Assembly (NCBI RefSeq): GCF_002154225.1
Contig: NZ_MTSE01000002.1
Coordinates: 496,001 to 560,000, forward strand
Reading direction: 5' to 3'
Length of the DNA stretch: 64,000 nt
DNA from: Hymenobacter crusticola
GTDB lineage: Bacteria > Bacteroidota > Bacteroidia > Cytophagales > Hymenobacteraceae
Shown here one piece after another: positions 1-8,171 of this stretch (position 1 is the first letter of the stretch; every line of letters starts with the position of its first letter). Below the pieces are notes generated by a model, which saw nothing but the letters and a program-made list of their open reading frames with translations, had not been told where the DNA came from and made no database searches. Made by a program: the position numbers and the translations under genes.

Positions 1-978
1 CTTGTAGTAGTTGTTGATAATATTGTACATCGCCCGGTAGTCGCCGCCGTCGGTGGAGCGGTGCACCCAGTTGAACATGACGTTGTTCGCGAAGTTGAAA
101 ACGCCGTTCCAGCCAATCGACGGGTTGCGGCCCGCATTGTCGGCCCACAGGTTGCGCATGAACGTGCAGTTCTCGCCGCCTAGGGTGCTGCCAAAGGCGT
201 GGTTCCAAGTGTCGAGGGCCTCCGAGAAAATGGAGTTTTGAATCGTGATGTTCACCGTACCTAGCTTCTGCTCAGCAATGCCGGTGCTGTCGTTGTACAT
301 GTGGCGGTACATCGACATGTTCTCGTCTAGGCCCCAACTCGCCGACACGTGGTCGATGATGATGTTGCCCACTGGGTTGCCACCAATCGAGTCGTCGCGG
401 CGGCCCACGTTGGTTTCGCCCCGCCGGAAGCGCATATAGCGAATCACCACGTCGTGGGTATTGATCCACACCGACTCACCGGCCACGCAAATTCCGTCGC
501 CGGGGGCCGTTTGACCGGCAATAGTGATATAAGGCGCCCGGATAATCAGCGGGCTTTTCAGGCGGATAATACCAGCTACATTAAACACAATGGTGCGGGC
601 GCCGCCCTGTTCGCAGGCTTCGCGCAGCGTGCCAGGGCCTCGGTCTTCCAGGCTCGTCACCACGTACACCTTGCCACCCCGACCACCGAAGGAATGCGCA
701 CCGCCACCTTCCGCACCCGGAAAAGCAAGCAGCGGCGACTGGGGCAAATCGATCGGGCGGGCTGCCCACGGAATGTACGGCTTGCCTTCGCGGGCCTCCT
801 TTTTAATGATTGGATACGCCTTTTGCCAGGCAATATTAGACTGGCGAAGCTCCTCTTCCATCATCTCATTGGACGCCTTCTGAACATCCGGCGGAATCTG
901 AGGGTACTGCGCTAGCGCTACGGATGGCGCGGCCAAGGAAGCTGCTGAAATGAAAAGAGAGGCGGCGTATTTTTTCAT
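1..978 (-). CDS. Secreted pectate lyase (PL1-like), C-terminus beyond window
   Basis: Probable exported pectate lyase with a right-handed beta-helix, which would cleave polygalacturonate by beta-elimination. From the ATG at 978 there are 326 uninterrupted codons to the window edge, so the C-terminus is missing. Residues 1-24 form a signal peptide ending in ALAQ. The start of the mature domain carries AFPGAEGGG (about 85-93) and GTLREA (about 116-121), both typical of Bacteroidota pectate lyases. Further on there is a DHVSASWG segment that fits the conserved calcium/catalytic core region of the family. The assignment to PL1 rather than a general polysaccharide lyase is inferred from these motifs. 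No neighbouring SusC/SusD genes are visible, so its substrate locus cannot be judged. Confidence 0.82.
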   Translation of the reverse strand, partial: MKKYAASLFISAASLAAPSVALAQYPQIPPDVQKASNEMMEEELRQSNIAWQKAYPIIKKEAREGKPYIPWAARPIDLPQSPLLAFPGAEGGGAHSFGGRGGKVYVVTSLEDRGPGTLREACEQGGARTIVFNVAGIIRLKSPLIIRAPYITIAGQTAPGDGICVAGESVWINTHDVVIRYMRFRRGETNVGRRDDSIGGNPVGNIIIDHVSASWGLDENMSMYRHMYNDSTGIAEQKLGTVNITIQNSIFSEALDTWNHAFGSTLGGENCTFMRNLWADNAGRNPSIGWNGVFNFANNVMFNWVHRSTDGGDYRAMYNIINNYYK

Positions 979-1162
979 GAACAGGATGGGTTTTTTACTG
1001 CGGCTAAGTAACGCCACAATACCGCCCAATACCTCTATCATTTTTTCGACCCTGTGTAGGATATTATCATTCCTGCTTATTCAGCACGGCAAGTTGTGCT
1101 AAATGCCTGCCTAAAGCTGTTTTAGCTTGTGTAAGAACCTAGGTCCGAATACCGACGGGCCT

Positions 1163-2044
1163 CTAGAGGTGTTGCCACACGAGCATTGTGATAAAAGCTG
1201 CGCTCAGACACAAGGACGAAACCTGGTTCATACGCATGGTGTGCTCGAAGTCGGCTGCGGCGGGGTTGCGCCATACTTGCCAGGCCCAGCTGTTGAACAA
1301 GGCCACTACAGGCACAGTAGCTAGCAGGAAGATGATAAGATTGCGTAATTCTTGGCGCTGCCAGTACGTGAAAGCCAACACCAAGGCGCCGAGCAGCAAG
1401 CCAATGGCGGCAAATACAAACGTGCCCCGAATACCTAGCAGTAGGCTCAGCGTCTGGTCACCGCGCTGCCGGTCTTCGGTGTGTTGGTACACTTGCGTGA
1501 GCGGGTAAGAACCGCACAAAAACAGCGTGCTCACCAAAGCTAGTAGCAAATTGGTCGGCTCCGTGAGTTGCGCAGCGGCAGCGCCCACCCCAACCTGCGT
1601 CATCAGAAACGTGAAAGCGCCCTGGAAGACCACCACTACCAGCGTGCTGATCAGGGGGTATTTCTTGAGCCGGATGCCTTCGTAGCTGTACGCTTTGGAA
1701 ATAGCTAGGTACACGGCTACCATAGCAGCGAACGGCAAGCCTAACAGTATGGAACCTAGCACGGCCAAAGCGTCGAACAACCATACTAAGTGAATCAGCT
1801 CCTCCGAAACCTTCGGCGGCTGCTTTAAGCCACCAATGCTGCCTTCGTCGCGGTCGTAGTAGGAGTTGTAGCCGTTAGAGGCCGGGTACGCCAGTACGTG
1901 CAGCACAACGAACACGCCCAGGGTTCGCATACCGTCGAATGGCCCACGCAAAGCACTAAGCCCGAACCAAAAAACGGGCATCAGGTAAACCGAGAACGGA
2001 ATGCGCAGCAGCGGCAACGCACGGCGGTAGGCAGCAAAGGGCAT
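1163..2044 (-). CDS. UbiA-family prenyltransferase
   Basis: Integral-membrane prenyltransferase of the UbiA superfamily (293 aa), which transfers an isoprenoid chain from a prenyl diphosphate to an acceptor. The first Asp-rich motif is visible at about residues 57-67 (N-x-x-N-x-x-x-D-x-D-E). A second acidic motif lies in the segment YQHTEDRQRGDQTL. The rest is strongly hydrophobic with about eight or nine membrane segments. It is the last gene of a three-gene minus-strand operon, starting 15 bases after the stop of the methyltransferase. Menaquinone (MenA-like), a homogentisate-type acceptor and other acceptors remain possible. The adjacent methyltransferase suggests prenylation plus methylation of one product, but no quinone genes are nearby to confirm that. 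Confidence 0.82.
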   Translation of the reverse strand: MPFAAYRRALPLLRIPFSVYLMPVFWFGLSALRGPFDGMRTLGVFVVLHVLAYPASNGYNSYYDRDEGSIGGLKQPPKVSEELIHLVWLFDALAVLGSILLGLPFAAMVAVYLAISKAYSYEGIRLKKYPLISTLVVVVFQGAFTFLMTQVGVGAAAAQLTEPTNLLLALVSTLFLCGSYPLTQVYQHTEDRQRGDQTLSLLLGIRGTFVFAAIGLLLGALVLAFTYWQRQELRNLIIFLLATVPVVALFNSWAWQVWRNPAAADFEHTMRMNQVSSLCLSAAFITMLVWQHL

Positions 2045-2059
2045 AAGCGAAGGTACTAC

Positions 2060-2983
2060 CTACTTTGAGTTGCTGCTCTTCGGCCACCCCAATAAGTAGG
2101 TTACTTGCGAGCCCGACCAGTGCCGGGTCTTGCCGGCTTGCCACGCAAAGCTACCATTAGGGTCGGCGCGGTGCGCGAGGGCCAGGAGCTGCTCGGGTGG
2201 GTACATACGCAGAATCGACACCGTGCCATCCCAAATCGTGCAGAGCGGCACCAGCGGAATGACGTAGGTGAAGAACAACCGGCTTAGCCGGAAAGGTGGC
2301 ATGAAGGGCGTGGCTAGCAATTGCAATACCGGCAAGATCGTCCAGGCCAGCAGGAGTTCATGCCAATGCTTGCCCGCCCCCTCAAATACGCCAATGCCCG
2401 AGCGTTGCCGCACGGCGTCGGCAAGCATCGCCTCAGCGGCGGTAGGGGAGAAGTGGTGAAACGCGGAGAAAATCGTGCGAAATCCCGTAAGGTGTGCCGG
2501 CACGGCTAAGGCATCTACAGGTGCGGCTTCGTAGGTGATACCCGTGTCTGGGCGGGCGGCGAGTTGCTGCCACGCCGTCGGCTGCGGATATAAGTCGGTC
2601 AGGGTGGTGCTTACTTCTTGCAAGTCGGGTGCCGCTCTGATAGCACGTGCAACACCTTCCGTGCCCCCGCCGGCACCGGCACCTAGCTCTACAATTTGCT
2701 GTTGGTTGGTAGCGCGTAGGGCAACTTGCAAGAGCGGCACAACGGAATCATAGATGCGCAAGTGACTGATCATAAAGCGCAAATAGTCCATCATGCCCGC
2801 ACGTATTACGCTAGGGAACCACGATAAATCCTCAAATTCGAAGAGTTGGAGGCGAAGTTTCACCCCCAAACGTACGGGAGAAGTAGGAGCTAGGTCTAGG
2901 TTGTAGGCTTGCTGCTGCCCGCTCCGCCTTCCTCTACCCGAATAAGCAGCGGCATGCTCACAACCTAGCAACGTTGTAAGCAT
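2060..2983 (-). CDS. Class I SAM-dependent methyltransferase
   Basis: Putative S-adenosylmethionine-dependent methyltransferase of about 307 aa. The glycine-rich SAM motif I is clear (IVELGAGAGGG), followed by an acidic region (LTDLYPQ) and a motif II/III-like stretch (FRTIFSAFHHFSP). The open frame continues upstream to 3262, but that would overlap the preceding gene by about 250 bases. The ATG at 2983, 26 bases after that gene's stop, is therefore preferred. The C-terminal third is hydrophobic (LLLAWTILPVLQLL and FFTYVIPLVPL), suggesting membrane attachment. It sits between a small membrane protein and a UbiA prenyltransferase, so a lipophilic or prenylated substrate is likely but not shown. 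Confidence 0.75.
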   Translation of the reverse strand: MLTTLLGCEHAAAYSGRGRRSGQQQAYNLDLAPTSPVRLGVKLRLQLFEFEDLSWFPSVIRAGMMDYLRFMISHLRIYDSVVPLLQVALRATNQQQIVELGAGAGGGTEGVARAIRAAPDLQEVSTTLTDLYPQPTAWQQLAARPDTGITYEAAPVDALAVPAHLTGFRTIFSAFHHFSPTAAEAMLADAVRQRSGIGVFEGAGKHWHELLLAWTILPVLQLLATPFMPPFRLSRLFFTYVIPLVPLCTIWDGTVSILRMYPPEQLLALAHRADPNGSFAWQAGKTRHWSGSQVTYLLGWPKSSNSK

Positions 2984-3009
2984 GCTGCTAAAGTCGCGTA
3001 GGCGAAAGG

Positions 3010-3483
3010 TTATTTGAAAAACTGGGCGCGCTGTTCTTGGGTCAGCGAGAAGTAGTCGATGTTTGGCGGGCCTACCGGCAGGGGCAGTACGATGCGGTAG
3101 AGGTAGGTGATGGTAACGAAAGCCGAGAGTAAGTAGGGGAAAGTCAGCTCCATTACCCCATCTAGGCTGCCTAAGGGAAAGCAGTAAAGAAGCAAGATGT
3201 TGGCGATAAAGTAGAACAGCACGCTTCCCGACAGCATGACCAGGTACTGCACCCGACGACATTCAACGCAGTTGATAGCCGAAAAAAACGGAACCCACAG
3301 TGGCAGAACAAACAAAGAAAGCAGGGCAGCAATGCCTCCGCTAACCAAGGCAATTAGGGCATCGTCGAGCCTACCAAGAGAAAACTTGATAGCTAAAATA
3401 AGAGTGCCACCTAGGTTGCTAAGAACCCACAGTAAAAGAGTTTGCTTTAGCGAATTGCGAGTGATTTCATAACGCTTTGCCAT
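3010..3483 (-). CDS. Hypothetical four-helix membrane protein
   Basis: Not recognised as a named family. The 157-aa product from the ATG at 3483 has a short basic N-terminus (MAKRYEITRNSLKQ) and then about four hydrophobic membrane segments separated by short loops. One loop has a Cys pair (INCVECRR). The frame could begin four codons earlier at a TTG, but the ATG is favoured. It is the first gene of the operon with the methyltransferase and UbiA enzyme, so it may be an accessory membrane subunit of the same pathway. That is inference from position only. Confidence 0.6.
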   Translation of the reverse strand: MAKRYEITRNSLKQTLLLWVLSNLGGTLILAIKFSLGRLDDALIALVSGGIAALLSLFVLPLWVPFFSAINCVECRRVQYLVMLSGSVLFYFIANILLLYCFPLGSLDGVMELTFPYLLSAFVTITYLYRIVLPLPVGPPNIDYFSLTQEQRAQFFK

Positions 3484-3794
3484 AAGACAGGGCAAAATTG
3501 AAGTGAGAAATAGAACACGGCCTTGCAGGTAACTAAGAGTAGCAAAATATAAGTAGGGTAGCTAGCTAGCAGAAGGTGAGTTCACGCTAGCTGGATATAC
3601 ATACGACAGCGAGCGATGAAATGGTTTTAGCGTTCGATAAAATAGTTTATATACTCTATGAATAGAGAGAGTGCCAAAGCGGAATGTGCTTATTGCAAGT
3701 CTCTTACCCTTGGTAAACAAAAATAATAAAGAGGAGCTAGTTGTAAAAGTTAAAAAATAGAATCAGCTTTGTAATACAAAGTGCTTTTAAATAT
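3484..3794. other. 311-base divergent intergenic region
   Basis: This AT-rich gap separates the minus-strand UbiA operon from the plus-strand membrane-protein/regulator cluster. Its right end holds the operator-like inverted repeat described separately. No tRNA, RNA gene or credible small ORF is visible in the rest. It must contain the promoters of both operons, but no convincing paired -33/-7 elements could be picked out. Confidence 0.5.
3766..3788 (+). promoter_or_regulatory. Operator-like inverted repeat, copy 1
   Basis: The arms CTTTG (3767-3771) and CAAAG (3777-3781) flank AATA-type spacer bases, and a trailing GTGCTTT follows. The same arrangement recurs upstream of the DUF4173 gene at 4755-4776. 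The motif ends 13 bases before the ATG at 3795. It is probably a binding site for the winged-helix regulator encoded between the two membrane genes; that link is inference. Confidence 0.5.
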
Positions 3795-4442
3795 ATGAAG
3801 CCCGCTACTGATCCACTTGCTCAACTGACTGAGATCCGCGCCATTATGGAGCGCTCCTCCCGCTTTATTTCGCTCAGTGGCCTATCAGGGGTAGGGGCGG
3901 GGGTGGTTGCCCTACTAGGGGCTGGCATCGGGCACGTCTACTTGCGCGAGCAGTACGGCGAGCAGGGCTTCTATCGGCTCTTGAATAGCGACCAAGGCCA
4001 GCGGATGGCAATTTTGCCGTTCCTACTAGGTCTTGCTACAGCTATTATTCTCTTTGCGTTGGTTGTTGCGTTTTACTTTACCCAGCGCCGGGCCCGGCAA
4101 GATGGCGCCGTACTGTGGAGCAGCTTAGGTCGGCGGCTAGCTCTGAGCCTAGCTATTCCGCTGGTGGCGGGCGGCTTGTTCTGCTTACAGCTCTACATGA
4201 AGTCGGCGCTGGGCATGGTGGTGCCGGGGATGCTGGTGTTCTACGGGCTAGCCCTGCTCAATGCGAGCAAGTACACGCTGGATGAAATTCGGCTGCTTGG
4301 CTTAACTGAAATAGTACTTGGTTTGGTAGCTATGCTGCTTCCTGGCCTCGGATTGGCGTTCTTTGCGCTCGGTTTTGGGCTTTGCCACATTGGCTATGGC
4401 CTGCTCATGTACAATCGCTACGAACGCACTCCTCAATCGTGA
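3795..4442 (+). CDS. Hypothetical membrane protein upstream of HTH_34 regulator
   Basis: Integral membrane protein of 215 aa with no function I can name. After a cytoplasmic N-terminus of about 25 residues (MKPATDPLAQLTEIRAIMERSSRF) there are about six hydrophobic segments. A glycine-rich first helix (LSGLSGVGAGVVALLGAG) and a basic loop (RRARQDG) stand out. Its TGA overlaps the GTG start of the next gene (GTGA at 4439-4442), so the two are translationally coupled. Membrane proteins of this type often precede small winged-helix regulators in Bacteroidota. Co-regulation with the DUF4173 gene is suggested by the shared operator-like repeat just upstream. Confidence 0.7.
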   Translation: MKPATDPLAQLTEIRAIMERSSRFISLSGLSGVGAGVVALLGAGIGHVYLREQYGEQGFYRLLNSDQGQRMAILPFLLGLATAIILFALVVAFYFTQRRARQDGAVLWSSLGRRLALSLAIPLVAGGLFCLQLYMKSALGMVVPGMLVFYGLALLNASKYTLDEIRLLGLTEIVLGLVAMLLPGLGLAFFALGFGLCHIGYGLLMYNRYERTPQS

Positions 4443-4738
4443 AGCACCTCATTCATACGCTCAATAAGGCGTTCGACCACCGCGTACGGTTGGGCGTAAT
4501 GGCGGTGCTCATGGCTAATGACCTAGTAAGTTTCAACGACTTAAAAGAAGCTCTCGATCTTACCGACGGCAACCTAGCTAGCCACGTGGCCGCGCTGGAG
4601 AAGGCGGGCTACGTTACCGTCAGCAAACAGTTTGTGGGAAAAAAGCCTAATACCACCTACACCGCCAGCACGGAAGGCAAGCAAGCCTTTCAAGAGCACC
4701 TTAACGCGCTTGAAAAACTGCTGAAGGGCGAAAGCTGA
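4439..4738 (+). CDS. Winged-helix transcriptional regulator (HTH_34 type)
   Basis: Small DNA-binding protein of 99 aa. The sequence LNKAFDHRVRLGVMAVLMAND, followed by FNDLKEALDLTDGNLASHVAALEKAGYV and then GKKPNTTYTAS, is a MarR/ArsR-like helix-turn-helix with a beta-wing, as in the HTH_34 family. It fills almost the whole protein, with no ligand-binding domain. The GTG at 4439 overlaps the upstream stop and gives a start typical of the family; the frame continues upstream but only inside the previous gene. It probably binds the inverted repeats found ahead of both flanking membrane genes, making an autoregulated cluster. That target is inferred. Confidence 0.82.
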   Translation: MKHLIHTLNKAFDHRVRLGVMAVLMANDLVSFNDLKEALDLTDGNLASHVAALEKAGYVTVSKQFVGKKPNTTYTASTEGKQAFQEHLNALEKLLKGES

Positions 4739-4754
4739 TTTTTTTTGCTCTATA

Positions 4755-4776
4755 ACTTTGAAATACAAAGTACTTT
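4755..4776 (+). promoter_or_regulatory. Operator-like inverted repeat, copy 2, overlapping a -7 box
   Basis: The arms ACTTTG (4755-4760) and CAAAGT (4766-4771) flank AAATA and are followed by ACTTTA. The sequence matches copy 1 at nearly every position. TAACTTTG at 4753-4760 also fits the Bacteroidota -7 consensus TAnnTTTG, so a protein bound here would block the promoter of the DUF4173 gene (ATG at 4795). Confidence 0.55.
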
Positions 4777-4794
4777 ATAAAATTGAAATAGTTC

Positions 4795-6435
4795 ATGCGT
4801 TTTCCTCTCACTTCCTTACAAAAGCTCCTGCTACCACTCGGGGCAGTGCTGTTTGATTTCTTATTCTGGCAAGAGCAAACGGGGCTCAACTTACTGCTGT
4901 ACACCTTGTTTGTGGTGGGGGCAGTGCTGGCCACGCTACCACGCCATGCGCCCGTGTGGCGTTCGGGGTACTTCCAGCTAGCGCTGGTAGGCACGCTCCT
5001 GAGCGGTGGGCTGGTGGTGCTGTACGGCTCCTTCGTGGCGAAGCTAGCTTGTGTGGCATCGCTGGCAATGGTGCTCGGCTACGTCAACCAGCCCGATCTG
5101 AAGCTAGTCGCTTATGCGCTGCTCACGAGCCTGGGCAACCTAGGGCGTGCCGTACCCGCTGTTGTCAATCAACTAGAGCCGCCGCGACAGGCTAGCCTGC
5201 GGCTGAAGCGGACCTGGTTTTACGTGCGGCTGTTTTTGGTTCCGCTTGGCTTGCTGGTGCTGTTTCATGTGTTGTTCAGCTTAGCCAATCCGCGCTACGA
5301 GGCGCTGACGGCTAGCTTTCTCACCCTACTAGGCGACTGGTTTGCCCGTGTGTTCGAGCAAATCTCGGTACCGCATGTGCTGTTCTTTTTGCTAGGCCTA
5401 GCCCTCACGACTAGCGCGCTCATCATCGTGCCCGTGCACTTCTTCGCCGACCACGAGTCGCGCTTCGGAGAGTTTGTGCGGCGGCAGCGCAACCGGGTAG
5501 CCTCCTTCGCCGTGCGCCAGCCCGACTTCAGTACGAAGCGTTTCCAACTGCTCGATTTGCGCAAGGAGTACCTAGCTGCCCTGGCCGTATTCGGGCTAGT
5601 GAACCTGCTGTTGCTCGTCGAGAACCTGGTCGACGTCAACTGGATCTGGTTTGGCTTCGAACCAGAGAAGGGCTTCAATCTGACCCAGTTTGTGCATGAG
5701 GGTACCTACGTACTCATCTTCAGCATCTTGGTGGCTATGGGCATTGTGCTGTGGTTTTTCCGGCGCAACCTCAATTTCTACGCGCCGGGCCTGCGCTGGC
5801 TGCGCTTAGGAGCTACGGTGTGGGTGGTACAGAACGCGGTGTTGGCCGTGTCGGTAGGGCTGCGCAACTACTATTATATTCTGCACATGGGCTTGGCGTA
5901 CAAGCGTATTGGCGTGTATGGGTTTCTGCTGCTGACACTGTTTGGGCTTGGCACTATCCTGCTCAAAATCTGGCAGCGCCGTTCAGCTTACTCGTTGGTG
6001 CGCCTCAACGCACTGGCTGCCTATGCCGTGCTCCTACTGCTGGCTGGCGGCAACTGGGAAACCTGGATAGCGCGCTACAACCTGCAAACTCGCTTCGATA
6101 CCCTGGACCTAGGTTTCCTGTTGAATATGCCGGGTCGCATGCTACCGGAGCTGGTAGAGAAACGCGCTGTGCTTGCCCAAATTCCAAATCTGCGGCGCGA
6201 AAACTCCGACGGTACCATTGATTCGGTTGGCGCGGCCAAAGCCCAACAACTGCTGGATGCGCGCGTGGCCAATTGGCTGCACGACTACCAAGCCGAGCAT
6301 ACGTGGAAAAGCTGGACCTACGCCGATGCCCGCGCTTATGAGCAGCTGCACCGCATTGGCCTAGCAGCTAAGTCGGACGGTGCTAGCCAGACGGCCCACG
6401 TGCAATTCCTGCTGCCAACATCAGCTCCTAAGTAA
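4795..6435 (+). CDS. DUF4173/DUF4153-type polytopic membrane protein
   Basis: Large integral membrane protein of 546 aa with roughly 12 hydrophobic segments spread over residues 10-420 and a soluble C-terminal tail of about 110 residues. The arrangement and segments such as WFGFEPEKGFNLTQFVHEGTY match the DUF4173/DUF4153 families of Bacteroidota. Their function is unknown. The protein follows the HTH_34 regulator and has its own promoter/operator copy. The ferritin-like gene begins eight bases after its stop, so the two are probably co-transcribed. The family call comes from remembered sequence style and was not checked by a profile search. Confidence 0.72.
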   Translation: MRFPLTSLQKLLLPLGAVLFDFLFWQEQTGLNLLLYTLFVVGAVLATLPRHAPVWRSGYFQLALVGTLLSGGLVVLYGSFVAKLACVASLAMVLGYVNQPDLKLVAYALLTSLGNLGRAVPAVVNQLEPPRQASLRLKRTWFYVRLFLVPLGLLVLFHVLFSLANPRYEALTASFLTLLGDWFARVFEQISVPHVLFFLLGLALTTSALIIVPVHFFADHESRFGEFVRRQRNRVASFAVRQPDFSTKRFQLLDLRKEYLAALAVFGLVNLLLLVENLVDVNWIWFGFEPEKGFNLTQFVHEGTYVLIFSILVAMGIVLWFFRRNLNFYAPGLRWLRLGATVWVVQNAVLAVSVGLRNYYYILHMGLAYKRIGVYGFLLLTLFGLGTILLKIWQRRSAYSLVRLNALAAYAVLLLLAGGNWETWIARYNLQTRFDTLDLGFLLNMPGRMLPELVEKRAVLAQIPNLRRENSDGTIDSVGAAKAQQLLDARVANWLHDYQAEHTWKSWTYADARAYEQLHRIGLAAKSDGASQTAHVQFLLPTSAPK

Positions 6436-6443
6436 GCACGGCT

Positions 6444-7241
6444 ATGAATTTCCAAGACTGGGCTGCGTATTTCCGCGCCAACCAAAACCACCTCGACAAT
6501 CTAGGGTGGGATGATACCTACGAGCTGACTGACCGTGAAAAGCGCGCCGTCCGCCGCTCCATCCAACACTTTCAGAAAGGCGAAAGCTCCGACGGAAAAC
6601 ACTTCTGCCAACAAGCCCAGCAGCTAGCCGACCCTAGCTACGCAAGCACCCTCAAGCTGTTTCTGCAAGAGGAGCACGACCACGCCGCCGTGCTCGGCAC
6701 CTACTTAGATCGGGAAGACATACCGCGCCTACGCACACACTGGCTCGACCGAATCTTCCAACGGTTGCGGCGGCAGATCAGCCTGGAAAACACCGTGCGC
6801 GTGATTCTGACGGCCGAAATCATTGCCTCGGTATATTATCGGGCGTTGTTTCAAGCTACCTACTCGGGCTTGCTCCAACAAATCTGCCTGCGCATTCTGG
6901 CTGATGAGGAGATGCATCTCAACTTCCAATGCTTCACGCTCCACCAGATCAGCCAGGGGCGCAGCAAAGTCCGGAATTGGCTGGTGCGCAAAGCCTACGG
7001 CGGGCTGCTCGTTGGTACCATCGTGGTGGTGTGGCTGAGCTACCACCGCACCATGCGGGCTGGCGGGTACGGCTTCTTCACCTTCGCTGGAGCCGTGTGG
7101 AACAAGTGGATCTGGACCGAGACGATGCAGAGACAGGTGGAGCGCATTACCATTCGCGGCCAACAACCTATTGTGCCAGCCGATCAACCATGTGCGAGCT
7201 GGGCTTCGAGCCGGCACGTGCAACCGCGCTGGGCTCACTAA
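6444..7241 (+). CDS. Ferritin-like diiron protein
   Basis: A 265-aa protein with a four-helix ferritin-like core. The expected diiron ligand set can be placed as E47, E77-x-x-H80 (in EEHDH), E125 (in LTAEI) and E155-x-x-H158 (in DEEMH). This is the E/ExxH/E/ExxH pattern of oxygen-activating diiron proteins. A hydrophobic helix follows at about 186-200 (GLLVGTIVVVWLSY), then another at about 208-225, so it may be membrane-anchored. It could be an oxidase, hydroxylase or stress protein; the substrate is unknown. The last 30 residues are low-complexity and look unlike the rest. A neighbouring frame stays open past the stop with a protein-like hydrophobic end (see findings). Confidence 0.72.
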   Translation: MNFQDWAAYFRANQNHLDNLGWDDTYELTDREKRAVRRSIQHFQKGESSDGKHFCQQAQQLADPSYASTLKLFLQEEHDHAAVLGTYLDREDIPRLRTHWLDRIFQRLRRQISLENTVRVILTAEIIASVYYRALFQATYSGLLQQICLRILADEEMHLNFQCFTLHQISQGRSKVRNWLVRKAYGGLLVGTIVVVWLSYHRTMRAGGYGFFTFAGAVWNKWIWTETMQRQVERITIRGQQPIVPADQPCASWASSRHVQPRWAH

Positions 7242-7377
7242 CGATGTGGCCCGCCACCTAGGGTACCTGTTGGGCACCGTCAGCTTGTGCTACCTAGGTG
7301 CAAAATACCTACTGCCACCACGATCCTAAAACCCTAGCTACGGCAAAAGCCCCCCTTTTTAAGAGACACTAACTATT

Positions 7378-7791
7378 ATGGAAACTACATCGCACACCGC
7401 ATCACCCCAAAACGGCCGTACCTCCTTGGGCCGTCAAGTAGCCACTGCTCAACAAATTAAGGACACGCTCACTATTCTAGGGATGAACGTGTTGTTAGTA
7501 TTCGGTATCCTGTTCGGCATTGGCATACCAGGCTTGATCCTATACGGTCTGCGGTGGAAGCTGACACGTGGGGGAGCAACCCCAACTCGCGCCATTGTGC
7601 TCTGGGCTCTTACCACCGTCCATGAGGTGCTGTGCGTGGCGCTGTTTTTCTCAACCGACATGCAAGCCGAGCTGCACGAGTGGGCTACTTACCTAGGGTG
7701 GGGCTACGCGCTAGGAGTTCTAATTAGCTTGGTGGGAGTGGTGGAAGCCGCAACGAACTCTTCTTCGCTCGCTGAATCGCTGCCGCAATGA
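7378..7791 (+). CDS. Small membrane protein (3-4 TM)
   Basis: Unrecognised 137-aa protein starting at the ATG at 7378. A polar N-terminus of about 30 residues is followed by three or four membrane segments (MNVLLVFGILFGIGIPGLILYGL, then AIVLWALTTVHEVLCVALFF, then LGWGYALGVLISLVGVVEA). Its stop overlaps the next gene's ATG by four bases (ATGA), so it is the first of a chain of coupled small membrane proteins. Confidence 0.6.
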   Translation: METTSHTASPQNGRTSLGRQVATAQQIKDTLTILGMNVLLVFGILFGIGIPGLILYGLRWKLTRGGATPTRAIVLWALTTVHEVLCVALFFSTDMQAELHEWATYLGWGYALGVLISLVGVVEAATNSSSLAESLPQ

Positions 7792-8171
7792 GCCTAAGGA
7801 TTGTAAGACCGTTGTCGGCAGGCTTGTGCCTAGGGGTGTTGGTAGGCAACGTGGCGTTGCTTTGGGTATGGGTCCAAATTCCTGCTTGGTACCGCTCGGG
7901 CAGCGCAGATGTGGGGAGCTATGCTGCTTTACAGCAGGTTTGGCTAGGGGCCGCTGCTCTCAGCGTTGTGTTGCTGCTCACCAATGCGGCCGTGTTGCGT
8001 TGGGCTACGCTGCCCCTTGCCTTGCCCCACCTAGAGCACGCTGGCCCCGTCGATACCGCGCAGTTCTGGAAGCACCACCTCGTCTTTTGGTTGTGCGTGG
8101 TGTTTCATTTGGCTTGCCTCGCATTTGCGACCTGGCTCGCTTATAGAAGTATGAGTAAGGGGTGGCAATGA
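7788..8171 (+). CDS. Small membrane protein
   Basis: Unrecognised 127-aa membrane protein with about three to four hydrophobic segments: residues 9-30, 50-72 and 95-118. The start ATG overlaps the previous stop, and its own TGA overlaps the next ATG (ATGA at 8168-8171). These overlaps are good evidence that it is translated as part of a coupled set, perhaps forming one membrane complex. No catalytic motif is visible. Confidence 0.58.
   Translation: MSLRIVRPLSAGLCLGVLVGNVALLWVWVQIPAWYRSGSADVGSYAALQQVWLGAAALSVVLLLTNAAVLRWATLPLALPHLEHAGPVDTAQFWKHHLVFWLCVVFHLACLAFATWLAYRSMSKGWQ

Noticed and set aside
349..915. Long plus-strand frame opposite the pectate lyase
   Set aside because: The minus strand carries clear pectate-lyase motifs and a signal peptide, so this is its antisense shadow.
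2984..3262. N-terminal extension of the methyltransferase
   Set aside because: It would overlap the preceding membrane-protein gene by about 250 bases and has an Arg/Leu/Pro composition typical of a shadow frame.
4741..4748. T-run after the HTH_34 gene as a terminator
   Set aside because: No stable hairpin precedes it, and it runs into the promoter/operator of the next gene.
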